DNA of 64,000 nucleotides, from positions 558,001-622,000 of the forward strand of contig NZ_JAJHIZ010000002.1 of assembly GCF_021538615.1 (NCBI RefSeq), read 5' to 3'. Made by a program: the position numbers and the translations under genes. Positions 39,078-49,543 of the stretch are shown in pieces (within the stretch, counting starts at the first letter, position 1; every line of letters begins with the position of its first letter). The notes under the pieces are model-generated. The model saw only the letters and a program-made list of their open reading frames with translations. It searched no databases and was not told the DNA's origin. Origin of the DNA: Niabella agricola. Lineage in GTDB: Bacteria > Bacteroidota > Bacteroidia > Chitinophagales > Chitinophagaceae.

Positions 39078-39190
39078 TCCACTCATTTAATGGTAAAAAG
39101 AACGCATATGGAATGCGTTTCGCGGCCGGTAAAAACAGGGCGTTCTATCCGGAAGAAACGCAGCCACGCTACAAACTAAAAAATCCACGG

Positions 39191-40765
39191 ATGAAAAATT
39201 TTTTTAGCGCGCTCCTTTTTTTAATAGCTTCTTTTGGGGGGCTTTATGCACAGGTAAAAGAACAGGCAGCCAACCCCGTCATTTTTGCCGATGTCCCGGA
39301 CATTTCTATCCTGCGTGTAGGTAAAAACTACTATATGAGCAGTACGACCATGCACATGAGTCCGGGCCTGCCTGTTATGAAATCTACAGATCTCGTAAAT
39401 TGGAAAATAATTGGTTATGCATACGATACCTTAAACCGTGTGGGCGTGGATGCAATGAATCTTGATAACGGCAAAAGTACATACGGCCGCGGATCATGGG
39501 CCAGCAGCATTCGCTATCATAGCGGTACTTATTACCTATCTACTTTTGCACAAACCACGGGAAAAACCTATATCTATTCAACCAGGGATATAGAAAAGGG
39601 GCCGTGGAAGGCGGTGGCTTTTAAGCCCATGATGCATGATCATTCATTGTTTTTTGACGACGATGGTAAAATTTACATGTTATATGGCGGGGGTAAATTA
39701 AGATTGGTGGAACTGAAAGATGACCTTAGCGGTATTAAGGAAGGAACCGATCGCGTGGTCATTGAAAATGCTACATTGCCTGCGATCCCGGAAGGAACCC
39801 GCGGTGGCCTGCCGGCAGAAGGTTCGCAGTTATTTAAAGTGAACGGCAGATATTACCTGTTTAATATTGCCTGGCCTCCGGGCGGACAGCGCTCTGTAAT
39901 TATTCATCGTGCTGATAAAATTACCGGCCCCTGGGAGGGAAGGGTTGGCCTTCAGGATAAAGGCGTGGCGCAGGGCGGATTGATTGATACGCCCGAAGGG
40001 CGATGGTTTGCCTACCTGTTCCGGGATTATGGAGCAGTGGGGCGGATACCTTATTTGGTGCCGGTAAAATGGGTGGATGGCTGGCCGGTAATTGGAGACG
40101 AAAACGGTAAAGTGCCGGATACATTGGATCTTCCGGCAAGTAAAGGATTCATGCCGGGCATTGTTGCTTCTGATGAGTTCACCCGTAAAAAAGAGGAACC
40201 GGCTTTGCCCCTGGTTTGGCAATGGAATCATAACCCGGAAAACAGCCTGTGGTCGGTGAATGCAAGAAGCGGATACCTGCGTTTAACCGCCGGGCGGGTA
40301 GAAAATGATTTCCTCCAGGCTAAAAATACACTAACACAGCGCACGATCGGGCCGGTATCTTCAGGCATTACTGCGCTGGATGTTGCCGGAATGAAAGATG
40401 GTGATTTTGCCGGTATTTGTCTCTTGCAAAAGAACTATGGTTTACTGGGTGTCAGGATCAGCGGTCATTCAAAAGCTGTTGTAATGATAAATGCAACAAC
40501 CGGTAAACCGGAAGAAGCGGCGCGCATACCCTTAAATCATCAAAAAGTATACCTGAAAGCGACCTGCGATTTTACCAATAAGAAAGATTTAGCCAACTTT
40601 TTTTATAGCCTTGACGGACAAAAATGGAATCCAGTAGGCACACCATTAAAAATGGCCTATACCATTCCTCATTTTATGGGATACCGGTTTGGTTTGTTTA
40701 ATTACGCTACTAAGCATATTGGCGGACACGCCGATTTTGACTATTTCCGGATCGATACACGATAG
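39191..40765 (+). CDS. GH43 beta-xylosidase-like, secreted
   Basis: 524-residue secreted GH43 enzyme. The ATG at 39191 gives a clean signal peptide (ALLFLIASFGGLYAQ); an in-frame TTG at 39113 would add 26 hydrophilic residues. The propeller shows FADVPDISILRVGKNYYMSSTTMHMSP with the catalytic base Asp, MHDHSLFFDDDG for the second Asp (HDHSLF replaces the usual IDPS) and PAEGSQLFK for the acid Glu. A C-terminal concanavalin-like domain ends in HADFDYFRID. The odd HDH motif is found in a group of Bacteroidota GH43 proteins annotated as beta-xylosidases; activity is inferred. Confidence 0.85.
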   Translation: MKNFFSALLFLIASFGGLYAQVKEQAANPVIFADVPDISILRVGKNYYMSSTTMHMSPGLPVMKSTDLVNWKIIGYAYDTLNRVGVDAMNLDNGKSTYGRGSWASSIRYHSGTYYLSTFAQTTGKTYIYSTRDIEKGPWKAVAFKPMMHDHSLFFDDDGKIYMLYGGGKLRLVELKDDLSGIKEGTDRVVIENATLPAIPEGTRGGLPAEGSQLFKVNGRYYLFNIAWPPGGQRSVIIHRADKITGPWEGRVGLQDKGVAQGGLIDTPEGRWFAYLFRDYGAVGRIPYLVPVKWVDGWPVIGDENGKVPDTLDLPASKGFMPGIVASDEFTRKKEEPALPLVWQWNHNPENSLWSVNARSGYLRLTAGRVENDFLQAKNTLTQRTIGPVSSGITALDVAGMKDGDFAGICLLQKNYGLLGVRISGHSKAVVMINATTGKPEEAARIPLNHQKVYLKATCDFTNKKDLANFFYSLDGQKWNPVGTPLKMAYTIPHFMGYRFGLFNYATKHIGGHADFDYFRIDTR

Positions 40766-40809
40766 GGTGGCTTTCCGGCAGTGAAGCTGCGAACTAAAAA
40801 TACATACGA

Positions 40810-42171
40810 ATGAAACTTTTTAAGAAGAACGGGTTCCTGCTATCGCTGATGCTTTGCGGGATAGCCGCAAGCACACAGAACCCTATCGTGCAAACCATGT
40901 ATACCGCTGATCCCGCCCCGATGGTTTACAACGACAGGCTTTATGTGTATACAACGCACGATGAAGATGAGTCTACCTGGTTTACAATGAATAACTGGAA
41001 AGTATATTCAACCAACGATATGGTGAATTGGACCGATCACGGCATTATATTGTCGTACTCGGATTTCGAATGGGGAAAAGGCGATGCATGGGCCGCACAA
41101 TGCGTTGAAAAAAACGGCAGGTTTTACCTGTACACGCCCATGATCTCGAAAGTTAATAATCGCGGAGCCATCGGGGTGGCTGTCGCCGATAGTCCTTTCG
41201 GTCCCTTTTATGATCCTTTGGGTAAGCCGTTGGTGCAAAGCGACTGGGGGGATATCGACCCGACTGTTTTTATCGACAATGATGGGCAGGCGCATATGTA
41301 TTGGGGCAATCCCCAATTGAAGTATGTAAAACTCAATGAAGACATGATCTCTTACTCGGGAGCTATTATAGAAGTGCCGATGACGGAAGCCGCTTTCGGA
41401 AAACGGGAGGGGGATCCCAAAAGACCCGCAAAGTATGAAGAAGGACCGTGGCTGTATAAACGGAACAGCCTTTATTATCTTTTTTGGCCGGGAGGGCCGT
41501 TGCCGGAATTTATAGGCTATTCTACAAGCAAAAGCGCCCGGGGGCCCTGGACCTATGGCGGCATTATCATGCCTGCGGAGGGCAAATCATTCACCAATCA
41601 TCCGGGAGTGATCGATTTCAGAGGCAAGACCTATTTTTTCTATCATAACGGAGCCTTGCCCGGGGGGAGTGGTTTTAACCGGTCTGTTTGCGTAGAAGAA
41701 TTGAAATTTAATAAGGACGGATCGATAACGCCCTTTAAAATGACGGGCGGAATTCAAAAGGGTATTGCTACGCTCAATCCTTACCAGCTGGTTCAGGCCG
41801 AAACCATATCCTGGTCCGAGGGAATGAAGGCGCTGCAAAATGAAAAAGTAGGAGTTTTTGTTATGGCAACGAACAACGGCGCCTACAGCAGCGTTCAAAA
41901 TGTAGATTTCGGCAGCCGGGGCGCATCAGCGTTTTCTGCCCGGGTGGGCACCACGCATAACAGCGGCGTTACAATGGAAATAAGGCTCGATAGCCTGCAA
42001 GGGCCGTTGGCGGGGATACTAAAAGTTCCAATGACCGGCGGCAGCGACCGCTGGGCCTTGCCGGAGATAAAACTCGATAAAAAAATAACTGGCGTTCACA
42101 ATATCTACTTCGTTTGTAAAGGAAAAGCGGCATCCGGTATCCTTTATTTCGACTACTGGCGGTTTATTTGA
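40810..42171 (+). CDS. GH43 arabinoxylan arabinofuranohydrolase with CBM6-like domain
   Basis: 453-residue secreted enzyme (signal peptide ending about residue 22). GH43 landmarks: base Asp in [25 protein letters not shown], second Asp in [12 protein letters not shown], acid Glu in [29 protein letters not shown] is also conserved. The THDED segment and overall layout resemble subfamily 29 (arabinoxylan arabinofuranohydrolases). Residues about 325-453 form a CBM6-like domain ([16 protein letters not shown] ... [10 protein letters not shown]). It is the last gene of the first xylan operon and is followed by a likely terminator. Confidence 0.9.
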   Translation: MKLFKKNGFLLSLMLCGIAASTQNPIVQTMYTADPAPMVYNDRLYVYTTHDEDESTWFTMNNWKVYSTNDMVNWTDHGIILSYSDFEWGKGDAWAAQCVEKNGRFYLYTPMISKVNNRGAIGVAVADSPFGPFYDPLGKPLVQSDWGDIDPTVFIDNDGQAHMYWGNPQLKYVKLNEDMISYSGAIIEVPMTEAAFGKREGDPKRPAKYEEGPWLYKRNSLYYLFWPGGPLPEFIGYSTSKSARGPWTYGGIIMPAEGKSFTNHPGVIDFRGKTYFFYHNGALPGGSGFNRSVCVEELKFNKDGSITPFKMTGGIQKGIATLNPYQLVQAETISWSEGMKALQNEKVGVFVMATNNGAYSSVQNVDFGSRGASAFSARVGTTHNSGVTMEIRLDSLQGPLAGILKVPMTGGSDRWALPEIKLDKKITGVHNIYFVCKGKAASGILYFDYWRFI

Positions 42172-42182
42172 GTTTGGATTTT

Positions 42183-42218
42183 CCGGCAAGGGACCGCATC
42201 CTGCTGGTTGTTTTTCTT
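42183..42218 (+). terminator. Likely terminator of the first xylan operon
   Basis: CCGGCA (42183-42188) pairs with TGCTGG (42202-42207) including one G-T pair, followed by the T-rich stretch TTGTTTTTCTT (42208-42218). It begins 12 nt after the stop codon of the last GH43 gene. Confidence 0.45.
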
Positions 42219-42347
42219 CGTTCGGGCGCAATTCATCTGGGGCCGGCTATGCATTAAGGGTTTGCAGTTCATCTCTGAACGGTTAGCAGATGTCGAAATA
42301 ATTGTAATGTGCAATAAAACAGGGATTTATGATTTGTTGATCAATGA

Positions 42348-42386
42348 TTTCAACATTTGTTACAATGATTTCAACATTTGTTAAAC
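42348..42386 (+). promoter_or_regulatory. Tandem 18-bp activator repeats, copy B
   Basis: TTTCAACATTTGTTACAA (42348-42365) and TTTCAACATTTGTTAAAC (42369-42386), again 21 bp apart. Thirty-three of 39 positions are identical to copy A at 15679. The two half-sites match each other more closely than in copy A. Binding by the hybrid regulator at 11146 is inferred. Confidence 0.75.
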
Positions 42387-42406
42387 AGGATTTTTGACGG
42401 GCGCTC

Positions 42407-42414
42407 TATTTTTG
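42407..42414 (+). promoter_or_regulatory. -7 box of the third susC promoter
   Basis: TATTTTTG is an exact match to TAnnTTTG. It starts 38 bp after the start of the second activator repeat, identical to copy A. No TTTG lies at the -33 distance. The predicted start is about 42421. Confidence 0.65.
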
Positions 42415-42441
42415 GAATGGAACAAGTGACAAACAACAGGA

Positions 42442-42462
42442 CTCCCGCGGGAGCATTTTTTT
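42442..42462 (+). terminator. Leader hairpin plus T-tract (possible attenuator), copy B
   Basis: The self-complementary CTCCCGCGGGAG (42442-42453) can form a short stem with a CGCG loop, followed by CA and seven T residues (42456-42462). The T-tract ends 10 nt before the LacI-type core, the same distance as in copy A. Confidence 0.45.
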
Positions 42463-42472
42463 AAGTTAAAAT

Positions 42473-42486
42473 TGTAATCGATTACA
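42473..42486. promoter_or_regulatory. LacI-type operator, copy B
   Basis: TGTAATCGATTACA is a perfect 14-bp palindrome with the central CG typical of LacI-family operators. It lies about 50 nt downstream of the predicted transcription start, so a bound repressor would act as a roadblock. The core matches copy A at 13 of 14 positions. Confidence 0.75.
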
Positions 42487-42574
42487 TAATACGAGGCTTG
42501 CAGTGACAAAAACCCGTTTGAGGCCATTGGACAAAATGCTTGCAGTTAAAAGGCGTCAGGGATGGAAGGGTGGT

Positions 42575-42589
42575 TGTAACCGATTGACA
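42575..42589. promoter_or_regulatory. Secondary LacI-type half-site
   Basis: TGTAACCGATTGACA equals the operator core apart from one variable position and a one-base insertion in the right arm. It is about 100 bp downstream of the strong palindrome. A weak auxiliary site is possible. Confidence 0.3.
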
Positions 42590-42853
42590 TCCGGTTTATT
42601 TTAAACGTTCCGGCCCAGGTTTTTTTACACACGCTTTCTGAACAGGTAATGATGATAACGAAAATGCAGCGCAGGATATTTTTCCCATAAAGCAGAATGA
42701 GCTATGCGAATTTCCCCAAACCTTCGGGGCGGGCACTACTTTGAAAAAGAATAACCGGATAAAGCCGGCACGGGAAAGTGTTCATTTTATCCGAAAGGAA
42801 ATGAAAATTTTTTGTCAAAGCTGGCATTCGATCAAATCAATAAATAGTTACGA

Positions 42854-45800
42854 ATGAAAAAAGTACTTCGAAAACAACGAACGATTTGCGGTTTCTACGC
42901 TACGCCGGCAACCCGGCTGAAACGCTTGCTGTACCTGCTGGCCTTACTCGTTGCCCCATGGATTGCTTCAGCGCAAACCATCCGGGTGAGCGGAAGGGTT
43001 ACCAATGCGGAAGGCGGGCCGGTATCCGGCGCTTCCATCCTGGTAAAGGGAACCTCCGTTGGCACAAATGCAGACAAAAATGGAGCGTTTAGAATTGAAG
43101 CACCGGCAACAGGCGTGTTGGTGGTCAGCGCTGTTTCCTATGCGCAGCAGGAAGTGCCCGTTTTAAACCAGTCCCAGGTTACGGTCGTACTGGAAGCGCT
43201 GCAAAAGCAAATGGATGAGATCATCGTGGTGGGATATGGCACACAGCGGAAGGAAGCGGTTACAGGATCCGTGGCATCCATCGGCGGTGATAAAATGAGG
43301 GAGGTGCCGGCACCCAATATCTCCCAGGCATTGCAGGGGCGCCTGGCGGGCGTGCAAATGAACCAGACTTCTACTAAGCCGGGAGCTGCCATGCAGATCC
43401 GGATCCGCGGAACGCGCTCGCTAACGGCGGATAACAACCCGCTCATTGTGTTAGACGGAATCCCTTTTCCGGGGTCTGTCGCAGACCTGAATCCAAATGA
43501 TATAAAAAGCATTGATGTGCTTAAAGACGCATCCGCAACGGCCATCTATGGTTCAAGGGGCGCAAACGGTGTGATACTGATTACCACCAATAAGGGTCAA
43601 ACCGGAAGAAAGGCCACCCTTTCTTATAATCCGTATTTTGGAGCGCAAACGGTATTTGCCAGGTACCCCATGATGAATGGAAGCGAGTTTGCAGCGCTGC
43701 GAAAAGCGGCCGGGCTTTTTACCAACGGGGTCGATGAGGCAGATGATGTAAATGTAGACTGGCAGAAGCTTCTGTACAGAACGGGCACGGTAAACAGCCA
43801 TGATATAACCCTTACCGGCGGTGCTGAATCGGGCAGCTACAATGTAGGGCTTGGGTACTACCGGAACCAGGGTGTGATCCCAACGCAACGTTACACGCGA
43901 TATTCGATACGGTCAGCTGTGGATCAGCAGGTTGGCAAATATTTTCGCTTCGGGTTTACAACCAATAATAATTACAGTATAAACGAGAGCGACCAGCTGG
44001 GGTTATTTGGCGCGCTTGCCAATTCGCCGCTTGCCAATCCGTACAAAGAAGATGGAAGCCTGAAACGCACGGTAAAAACCTCCCTGGGGGAAAGCTATGT
44101 ACTAACAAGATCTATTGTGGAGCGCCTGCAGCGGGAGGGGCTTTGGCTGAATGAGACCAGAGGGTTTGCAACCTATAACGCATTGTACGGGGAAGTAAAA
44201 ATTCCCTGGATCCGGGGGCTGAAATATCGGATGAATCTTGGGCTTGATTTTATACAGAGTAACAACGGCAATTTCACAGGTGAGGGTATCAATGCCATAA
44301 ATCCTGCTACGGTGTCCACTGCCGGTATCAGCAATGCGCATACCTATCACTGGACGTTGGAAAATTTGCTTACATACGACAAAACAATTGCACAAAAACA
44401 CAATATTAACCTTACGGCGCTTTATTCTACAGAACAGCAGAAATACAATCGATCCTCTATGTCGGCAAAAGATATCCAGGCGGAAGATTTCCAGTTTTAT
44501 AACCTGGGCCGTGCTGATGGGGAAATTACGGTAGACCCCAATAACCAGGGCTATTATATGTGGGGGCTTATGTCATGGATGGGCCGTGTGATGTATGCTT
44601 ATGACAACCGGTATATGATAGCGGCCACATTGCGTTCTGATGCTTCTTCGCGGCTTGCCAGGGGGCATCAGCGGCATACCTATCCTGCGATATCGGCGGG
44701 CTGGAATCTGTCAAGCGAACGCTTCATGCAAAATATAAGCTGGCTGAATGCATTGAAACTGCGTGCCGGTTATGGCCAAACCTCGAACCAGGCCATTAAC
44801 CCATATGCTACCCTGGGGCAATTAAGTACCCGGCCCTATAATTTTGGCGACGACACCTATGCCACCGGTTATTATGTTACGCAATTGCCGAATTCCAACC
44901 TGGGATGGGAATACTCGGAAACGTATAACTATGGCCTGGATTTCAGGTTGTTTAACAACCGGCTCTCGGGTACGATTGAGTACTATGTTACCAATACAAA
45001 GGATCTTTTATTAAGCCTCGATCTGCCGCCTACTTCGGGGGTTAGCAATTATACCGCGAATATAGGACGTACGCAAAACAAAGGACTGGAGTTTAGCCTG
45101 AATGGTACCATTATTGACAACCGGAACGGATGGACATGGGATGCCGGCTTCAACCTGTATGCCAACCGGAACAAGCTGGTGGCACTGGCCTCCGGACAAA
45201 CCCGCGATGTGGGGAATGCCTGGTTTGTTGGCCATAATATTAATGCCATTTACGACTATGAAAAAATTGGTTTATGGCAGGAGGGGGACCCCTACCTGAA
45301 TATATTGGAGCCTGGTGGAAAAACAGGAATGATCAAAGTAAAATATACCGGCGGGTATAAAGAGGATGGCACGCCGGAACGGGCGATTGGTGCAGACGAC
45401 CGGCAGATCATGGATGTGGATCCCAAGTTGGAAGGCGGCTTTAACACACGCGTGGGCTATAAGGGTTTTGACCTGAGCCTGGTGGGATTGTTTAAAAGCG
45501 GCGGGCTGCTGGTGAGCACGCTGTACGGATCCGGGGGGTATTTAAATACCCTCACCTCCCGGAATAATAATGTGAAGGTGGACTACTGGACGCCGGAAAA
45601 TACCGACGCAAAATATCCCAACCCGGCAGGGCCGCTTAGCGGCGATAATCCCAAATACGGCAGTACGCTTGGATACTTTAACGCCTCGTTTTTAAAACTG
45701 CGCACCATCTCCCTGGGGTATGATTTTAATCACAGCCTGTTGAAAAACACCGGAACAAGATTGAGAACCTACTTCACCGTTCAGAATCCGTTTGTTTTAT

Positions 45801-45958
45801 TCGCTCCGTACTACAGGGAATCGGGCATGGACCCGGAAACCAATTCCTATGGAAATGAAAATGCGGCGGTAGCCTCCTATCAATCGAGAATTCTTACGAT
45901 TGGTACCAATACACCGGCTACAAGAAATTATATATTGGGTTTGAACCTGACATTTTAA
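42854..45958 (+). CDS. SusC/RagA-type TonB-dependent transporter (third pair)
   Basis: 1034-residue outer-membrane importer. Signal peptide ends near WIASAQ (residue 41), followed by a carboxypeptidase-regulatory-like domain (VSGRVTNAEGGPVSGASILVKG), the canonical DEIIVVGYGTQ motif, the plug with IRIRGTRSL, LIVLDGIPF and VLKDASATAIYGSRGANG, and a barrel ending LGLNLTF. It opens the second xylan/xylose unit under a copy of the same regulatory cassette as the first susC. Its cargo could be shorter or differently decorated xylo-oligosaccharides. Confidence 0.95.
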   Translation: MKKVLRKQRTICGFYATPATRLKRLLYLLALLVAPWIASAQTIRVSGRVTNAEGGPVSGASILVKGTSVGTNADKNGAFRIEAPATGVLVVSAVSYAQQEVPVLNQSQVTVVLEALQKQMDEIIVVGYGTQRKEAVTGSVASIGGDKMREVPAPNISQALQGRLAGVQMNQTSTKPGAAMQIRIRGTRSLTADNNPLIVLDGIPFPGSVADLNPNDIKSIDVLKDASATAIYGSRGANGVILITTNKGQTGRKATLSYNPYFGAQTVFARYPMMNGSEFAALRKAAGLFTNGVDEADDVNVDWQKLLYRTGTVNSHDITLTGGAESGSYNVGLGYYRNQGVIPTQRYTRYSIRSAVDQQVGKYFRFGFTTNNNYSINESDQLGLFGALANSPLANPYKEDGSLKRTVKTSLGESYVLTRSIVERLQREGLWLNETRGFATYNALYGEVKIPWIRGLKYRMNLGLDFIQSNNGNFTGEGINAINPATVSTAGISNAHTYHWTLENLLTYDKTIAQKHNINLTALYSTEQQKYNRSSMSAKDIQAEDFQFYNLGRADGEITVDPNNQGYYMWGLMSWMGRVMYAYDNRYMIAATLRSDASSRLARGHQRHTYPAISAGWNLSSERFMQNISWLNALKLRAGYGQTSNQAINPYATLGQLSTRPYNFGDDTYATGYYVTQLPNSNLGWEYSETYNYGLDFRLFNNRLSGTIEYYVTNTKDLLLSLDLPPTSGVSNYTANIGRTQNKGLEFSLNGTIIDNRNGWTWDAGFNLYANRNKLVALASGQTRDVGNAWFVGHNINAIYDYEKIGLWQEGDPYLNILEPGGKTGMIKVKYTGGYKEDGTPERAIGADDRQIMDVDPKLEGGFNTRVGYKGFDLSLVGLFKSGGLLVSTLYGSGGYLNTLTSRNNNVKVDYWTPENTDAKYPNPAGPLSGDNPKYGSTLGYFNASFLKLRTISLGYDFNHSLLKNTGTRLRTYFTVQNPFVLFAPYYRESGMDPETNSYGNENAAVASYQSRILTIGTNTPATRNYILGLNLTF

Positions 45959-45970
45959 AAATCAGAACAC

Positions 45971-47917
45971 ATGAAACAGATGCGGCTACAAAAAATATGG
46001 GGTATCCTCTTGGTTAGTGCTGTACTTGCCGGCTGCTCCAGGATACTGGACGAACAACCCCGCAGCACCTTTACTCCCGAATATTTCAAAACCGAAAAAG
46101 GCGTAAGGGGAGGCATTACGGCGCTTTATGCCAATTTGCGCTGGGTATACGGACAGGCTTATTATTACAATGCATGTCTCACCGGTACGGATGAAGCTAC
46201 CTGGGCGCAGAGTGCAGACGGTAATTTTAAGGATATGGATATGTCGGGTGCAGGCAATATTACCCCCACCAGTTTTCCTACCAGTATCGTGTGGGACAAT
46301 ACATTTGCCAGCATCAATACGGCGAGCGGTATTATCGAAAACGCAAACTCCGTGGGCCTTTCCGCTGCATTGATAGCAGAGGCACAGTTTTTTCGAGCAT
46401 TTGATTATTTCCTGTTGGTGCAAACCTACGGCGGCGTTCCGCTCGACCTGGGAAGCGGGGAACTGCGCTTTAATATCAATCCTGTACGCGTATCAACGCG
46501 TAACACGGTTCCGGAAGTATATACAAAGGCCATTTTCCCCGATCTGAAAGCAGCGGTGGATCAGCTGCCCGATGCGGGACGTGTAAAGGGGGGCGCTACC
46601 AAAACGCTGGCCCGTTTGTACCTGGCGAAGGCGTATCTGACTTATGGCTGGTGGTTGCAGAATCCCGGCAATATACCTACCTATCCGGAAGCAACAAGGA
46701 CTGATCCCAACGGGCATGATGCGCAATGGTATTTTCAGCAGGCCTACGACATGGCGGCGTTTGCCATCGATAATCCAGGCCCTTTTGCCTTGCAGCCAAC
46801 TTATTATGATGTACATCTTGGCTCGAACGACCGGAATAGTGAAATGCTTTTATACGCCGATCATACGGAAACCAGTGAGCTTTATAATGGCAGCAGTCTT
46901 ACGTATGGCAGCGGCGGTGCGCCAGACAACTTCGCAGTCTGGATGATGACCTGGAACTATACCAATATCCGGAGCAGCTCCAGCGCCTCTTCATGGGCTG
47001 CCGTCAGCTCGGTACAGCGTGCTGCCACGCAGGATCTGGGCCGGCCCTGGACACGCATGGCGCCCCCGATCGATGTATTTACAAAAACCTTTGCCGATAA
47101 AGTAAACGACTCCCGGTACGACGGTACCTTTGTTACCACCTACCGAGGAAACTGGGACAAGGCGGGCATCAGCGGGCCGCTGTATAATGCAAACTTTATG
47201 CAGGTGAACCCGGGCGAAGCAATTTTAACGTTTTTGAATAATGAGCCGGCAACAGCAATCGATTATTCCAATTCGGTTTATAAAAGCAATGTAGGAGCCG
47301 GTGTATTGCCTGGCCGGGCCGATTTCGTAATATCACCTGAAGGCATCAGCCGGTTGCGGCACCCCGGCCTTTGGAAATTGGGCACTTACAGAACAGACAA
47401 TGGTGGTGGTTTGGGCCAGCCCAATGCAGCGTCAACCCGCCCCTTTAATATTGCTGAATTTTCAGAATTATACTTCGTTGCTGCTGAAGCCGCAGTTAAG
47501 GGTGCTGCTGTAAAGCCCGGCAAGTCTGCCAGGGAATTAATCAACGTGATACGCGCAAGGGCCGGTAAATGGCGGTTTGACAACAATGGCAATAAGGAAA
47601 AGATTGCGGATAACAGCGCCGCAATGACAGCTGCAACACCCGCAACCATCGACATCGATTATATCCTGGCAGAACGCTCCCGTGAATATTTCGGTGAGGG
47701 ATACCGGTGGTATGACCTGGTACGTACACAAAAATGGACAGCCCTGTCCGCTACCTACCGGATCGGGGGGGTAAATGCAACAGATCATACGCCTGCAACG
47801 GTTACGCGTAATATTCAGCCCTTCCATTATCTCCGGCCGATTCCGCAGGGTCAAATAGACCGGATGCAACTGTCAGATGCCGAAAAGAAAGCCTATCAAA
47901 ATCCCGGGTATCAGTAA
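45971..47917 (+). CDS. SusD/RagB-family surface lipoprotein (third pair)
   Basis: 648-residue lipoprotein (lipobox AVLAGC, Cys22) partnering the preceding SusC, 12 nt downstream. SusD features: ILDEQPRSTFTPEYFKTEKG at the N-terminus, LIAEAQFFRAFDYFLLVQTYGGVPL, and the C-terminal IDYILAERSREYFGEGYRWYDLVRT, followed by YLRPIPQGQIDRM. Length is at the long end for the family. Confidence 0.94.
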   Translation: MKQMRLQKIWGILLVSAVLAGCSRILDEQPRSTFTPEYFKTEKGVRGGITALYANLRWVYGQAYYYNACLTGTDEATWAQSADGNFKDMDMSGAGNITPTSFPTSIVWDNTFASINTASGIIENANSVGLSAALIAEAQFFRAFDYFLLVQTYGGVPLDLGSGELRFNINPVRVSTRNTVPEVYTKAIFPDLKAAVDQLPDAGRVKGGATKTLARLYLAKAYLTYGWWLQNPGNIPTYPEATRTDPNGHDAQWYFQQAYDMAAFAIDNPGPFALQPTYYDVHLGSNDRNSEMLLYADHTETSELYNGSSLTYGSGGAPDNFAVWMMTWNYTNIRSSSSASSWAAVSSVQRAATQDLGRPWTRMAPPIDVFTKTFADKVNDSRYDGTFVTTYRGNWDKAGISGPLYNANFMQVNPGEAILTFLNNEPATAIDYSNSVYKSNVGAGVLPGRADFVISPEGISRLRHPGLWKLGTYRTDNGGGLGQPNAASTRPFNIAEFSELYFVAAEAAVKGAAVKPGKSARELINVIRARAGKWRFDNNGNKEKIADNSAAMTAATPATIDIDYILAERSREYFGEGYRWYDLVRTQKWTALSATYRIGGVNATDHTPATVTRNIQPFHYLRPIPQGQIDRMQLSDAEKKAYQNPGYQ

Positions 47918-47918
47918 T

Positions 47919-47998
47919 ATACCGGGCCTGGTTCGGATAAGTACCGGTGTTCGCTGAGGGAGCTTGCCCGGGTATTTGCCTGCCGCCCGGCAACACCG
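47919..47998 (+). other. Structured spacer between susD and xylA with crossing helices
   Basis: ATACCGGGC (47919-47927) can pair with GCCCGGGTAT (47966-47975, one bulged G), and CGGTGTT (47945-47951) can pair with AACACCG (47992-47998). The two helices cross, so they form a pseudoknot or exclude one another. There is no T-tract. It could separate expression of susCD and xylA. Confidence 0.4.
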
Positions 47999-48061
47999 TG
48001 AAGAAGAGGGAAAGGTGAAAAATAAATGGATATACAAACAAAAAATTTAAATAAGTAAGTT

Positions 48062-49390
48062 ATGAGCGTTTTATTCGGTAGTAAAGAATATTTCAAGGGT
48101 ATTCCGCAGATAAAATATGAGGGAACCGGATCTGATAACCCGCTGGCATTTCGCTGGTATGATGAAGACCGGGTGGTGGCCGGAAAAACGTTAAAAGAGC
48201 ATTTCCGTTTTGCCTGTGCCTATTGGCATTCATTCTGCAACGACGGTAATGATCCCTTCGGACCCGGAACACACCTGTTTAGCTGGAATGCAAAGGCAGA
48301 TCCGGTGGATCGTGCAAAGGAAAAGATGGACGCGGCCTTTGAATTCATCACTAAGATGCGGCTGCCGTTTTATTGTTTCCACGATGTGGACCTGGTAGAT
48401 TATGGCAGCGATATCAGGGAGAACGACCGCCGCTTGCAGGCGTTGGTGGACTATGCCAGGCAGCAGCAGGCCGCAAGCGGAGTAAAGTTGCTATGGGGAA
48501 CTGCCAATGTGTTTTCCAATCCCCGCTATATGAACGGGGCCGCCACCAACCCGGATTTTCTTGTATTGTCGCATGCGGCAGCACAGGTAAAAACAGCCAT
48601 TGATGCCACTATTGAGCTGGGCGGTGATGGATATGTATTCTGGGGGGGAAGGGAAGGTTATATGACCCTGCTGAATACGGATATGAAACGGGAGAAAGCA
48701 CATTTGGCGCGCTTCCTGCATATGGCAAAAGACTATGCAAGACGCAATGGTTTTAAGGGTACTTTTCTCATCGAACCCAAGCCCATGGAGCCAACCAAAC
48801 ACCAGTACGATTACGACAGCGAAACCGTGATCGGCTTTTTGCGCCAATGGGACCTGCTGGATGATTTCAAAATAAATATAGAAGTCAACCACGCTACCCT
48901 GGCGGGCCATACCTTCCAGCATGAGCTACAGGTTTCGGCCGATGCGGGGGTGCTGGGCTCGCTGGATGCGAACCGGGGTGATTACCAGAACGGGTGGGAT
49001 ACAGACCAGTTTCCCAACAATCTTAATGAACTTACAGAAGCCATGCTGATCTTTCTGGAAGCCGGCGGGCTGCAGGGAGGCGGCATCAATTTCGATGCAA
49101 AGATCCGCAGGACCTCTACCGACCCCCAGGACCTGTTCTATGCGCATATTGGCGGTATGGATGCTTTTGCCAGGGCATTGATCACTGCGGATGCCATATT
49201 GAGCAGTTCCGGTTATAAGCAACTGCGTAAAGACCGGTATGCATCCTTTGATACAGGAAAAGGCAGCGCGTTTGAGAAAGCTGCTTTAACGCTCGAGGAG
49301 TTACATGCCTACGCTATTGAATCCGGCGAGCCGCCGAGGGTTAGTGGTAGACAGGAATACCTGGAGAATATGATCAACAGGTATCTTTAG
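48062..49390 (+). CDS. xylA: Xylose isomerase
   Basis: 442-residue cytoplasmic enzyme converting D-xylose to D-xylulose with two divalent metals. Family motifs: [15 protein letters not shown] segment ([11 protein letters not shown]), catalytic His in [18 protein letters not shown], metal-site Glu and Lys in [31 protein letters not shown] and GSLDANRGD. The length fits class II enzymes. There is a 144-nt structured gap after susD, so it may belong to the same transcript with separate stability. The normal partner xylulokinase (XylB) is not in the window. Confidence 0.97.
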   Translation: MSVLFGSKEYFKGIPQIKYEGTGSDNPLAFRWYDEDRVVAGKTLKEHFRFACAYWHSFCNDGNDPFGPGTHLFSWNAKADPVDRAKEKMDAAFEFITKMRLPFYCFHDVDLVDYGSDIRENDRRLQALVDYARQQQAASGVKLLWGTANVFSNPRYMNGAATNPDFLVLSHAAAQVKTAIDATIELGGDGYVFWGGREGYMTLLNTDMKREKAHLARFLHMAKDYARRNGFKGTFLIEPKPMEPTKHQYDYDSETVIGFLRQWDLLDDFKINIEVNHATLAGHTFQHELQVSADAGVLGSLDANRGDYQNGWDTDQFPNNLNELTEAMLIFLEAGGLQGGGINFDAKIRRTSTDPQDLFYAHIGGMDAFARALITADAILSSSGYKQLRKDRYASFDTGKGSAFEKAALTLEELHAYAIESGEPPRVSGRQEYLENMINRYL

Positions 49391-49511
49391 ATTGCAGTTG
49401 CTGGTTTCTTGTCGATCAGGTACCGTCCTGCGTAATACGGATCATTAAAACGACTGCTATCGCATGCGTTACCCAATTATTTTAAGTCATTTCAATGTTA
49501 TGGAGTATTGA

Positions 49512-49530
49512 TATGGACGCATTGTCCATA
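49512..49530. other. Inverted repeat upstream of the LacI gene
   Basis: TATGGAC (49512-49518) and GTCCATA (49524-49530) are perfect inverted arms around a 5-nt spacer. It could be a hairpin or an operator, about 120 nt ahead of the LacI start. It does not resemble the TGTAATCG palindrome. Confidence 0.4.
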
Positions 49531-49543
49531 AAAAGATCAGCGG

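Larger units (their letters stand above)
42172..42853. other. 682-nt regulatory gap before the third susC
   Basis: No gene seen. In order: a probable terminator for the upstream operon (42183-42218), the second copy of the activator repeats (42348-42386), a -7 box (42407-42414), a leader hairpin with T-tract (42442-42462), a LacI-type palindrome (42473-42486) and a weaker half-site (42575-42589). The remaining 260 nt up to the ATG at 42854 is an unusually long leader in which I see no further motif. Confidence 0.7.
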
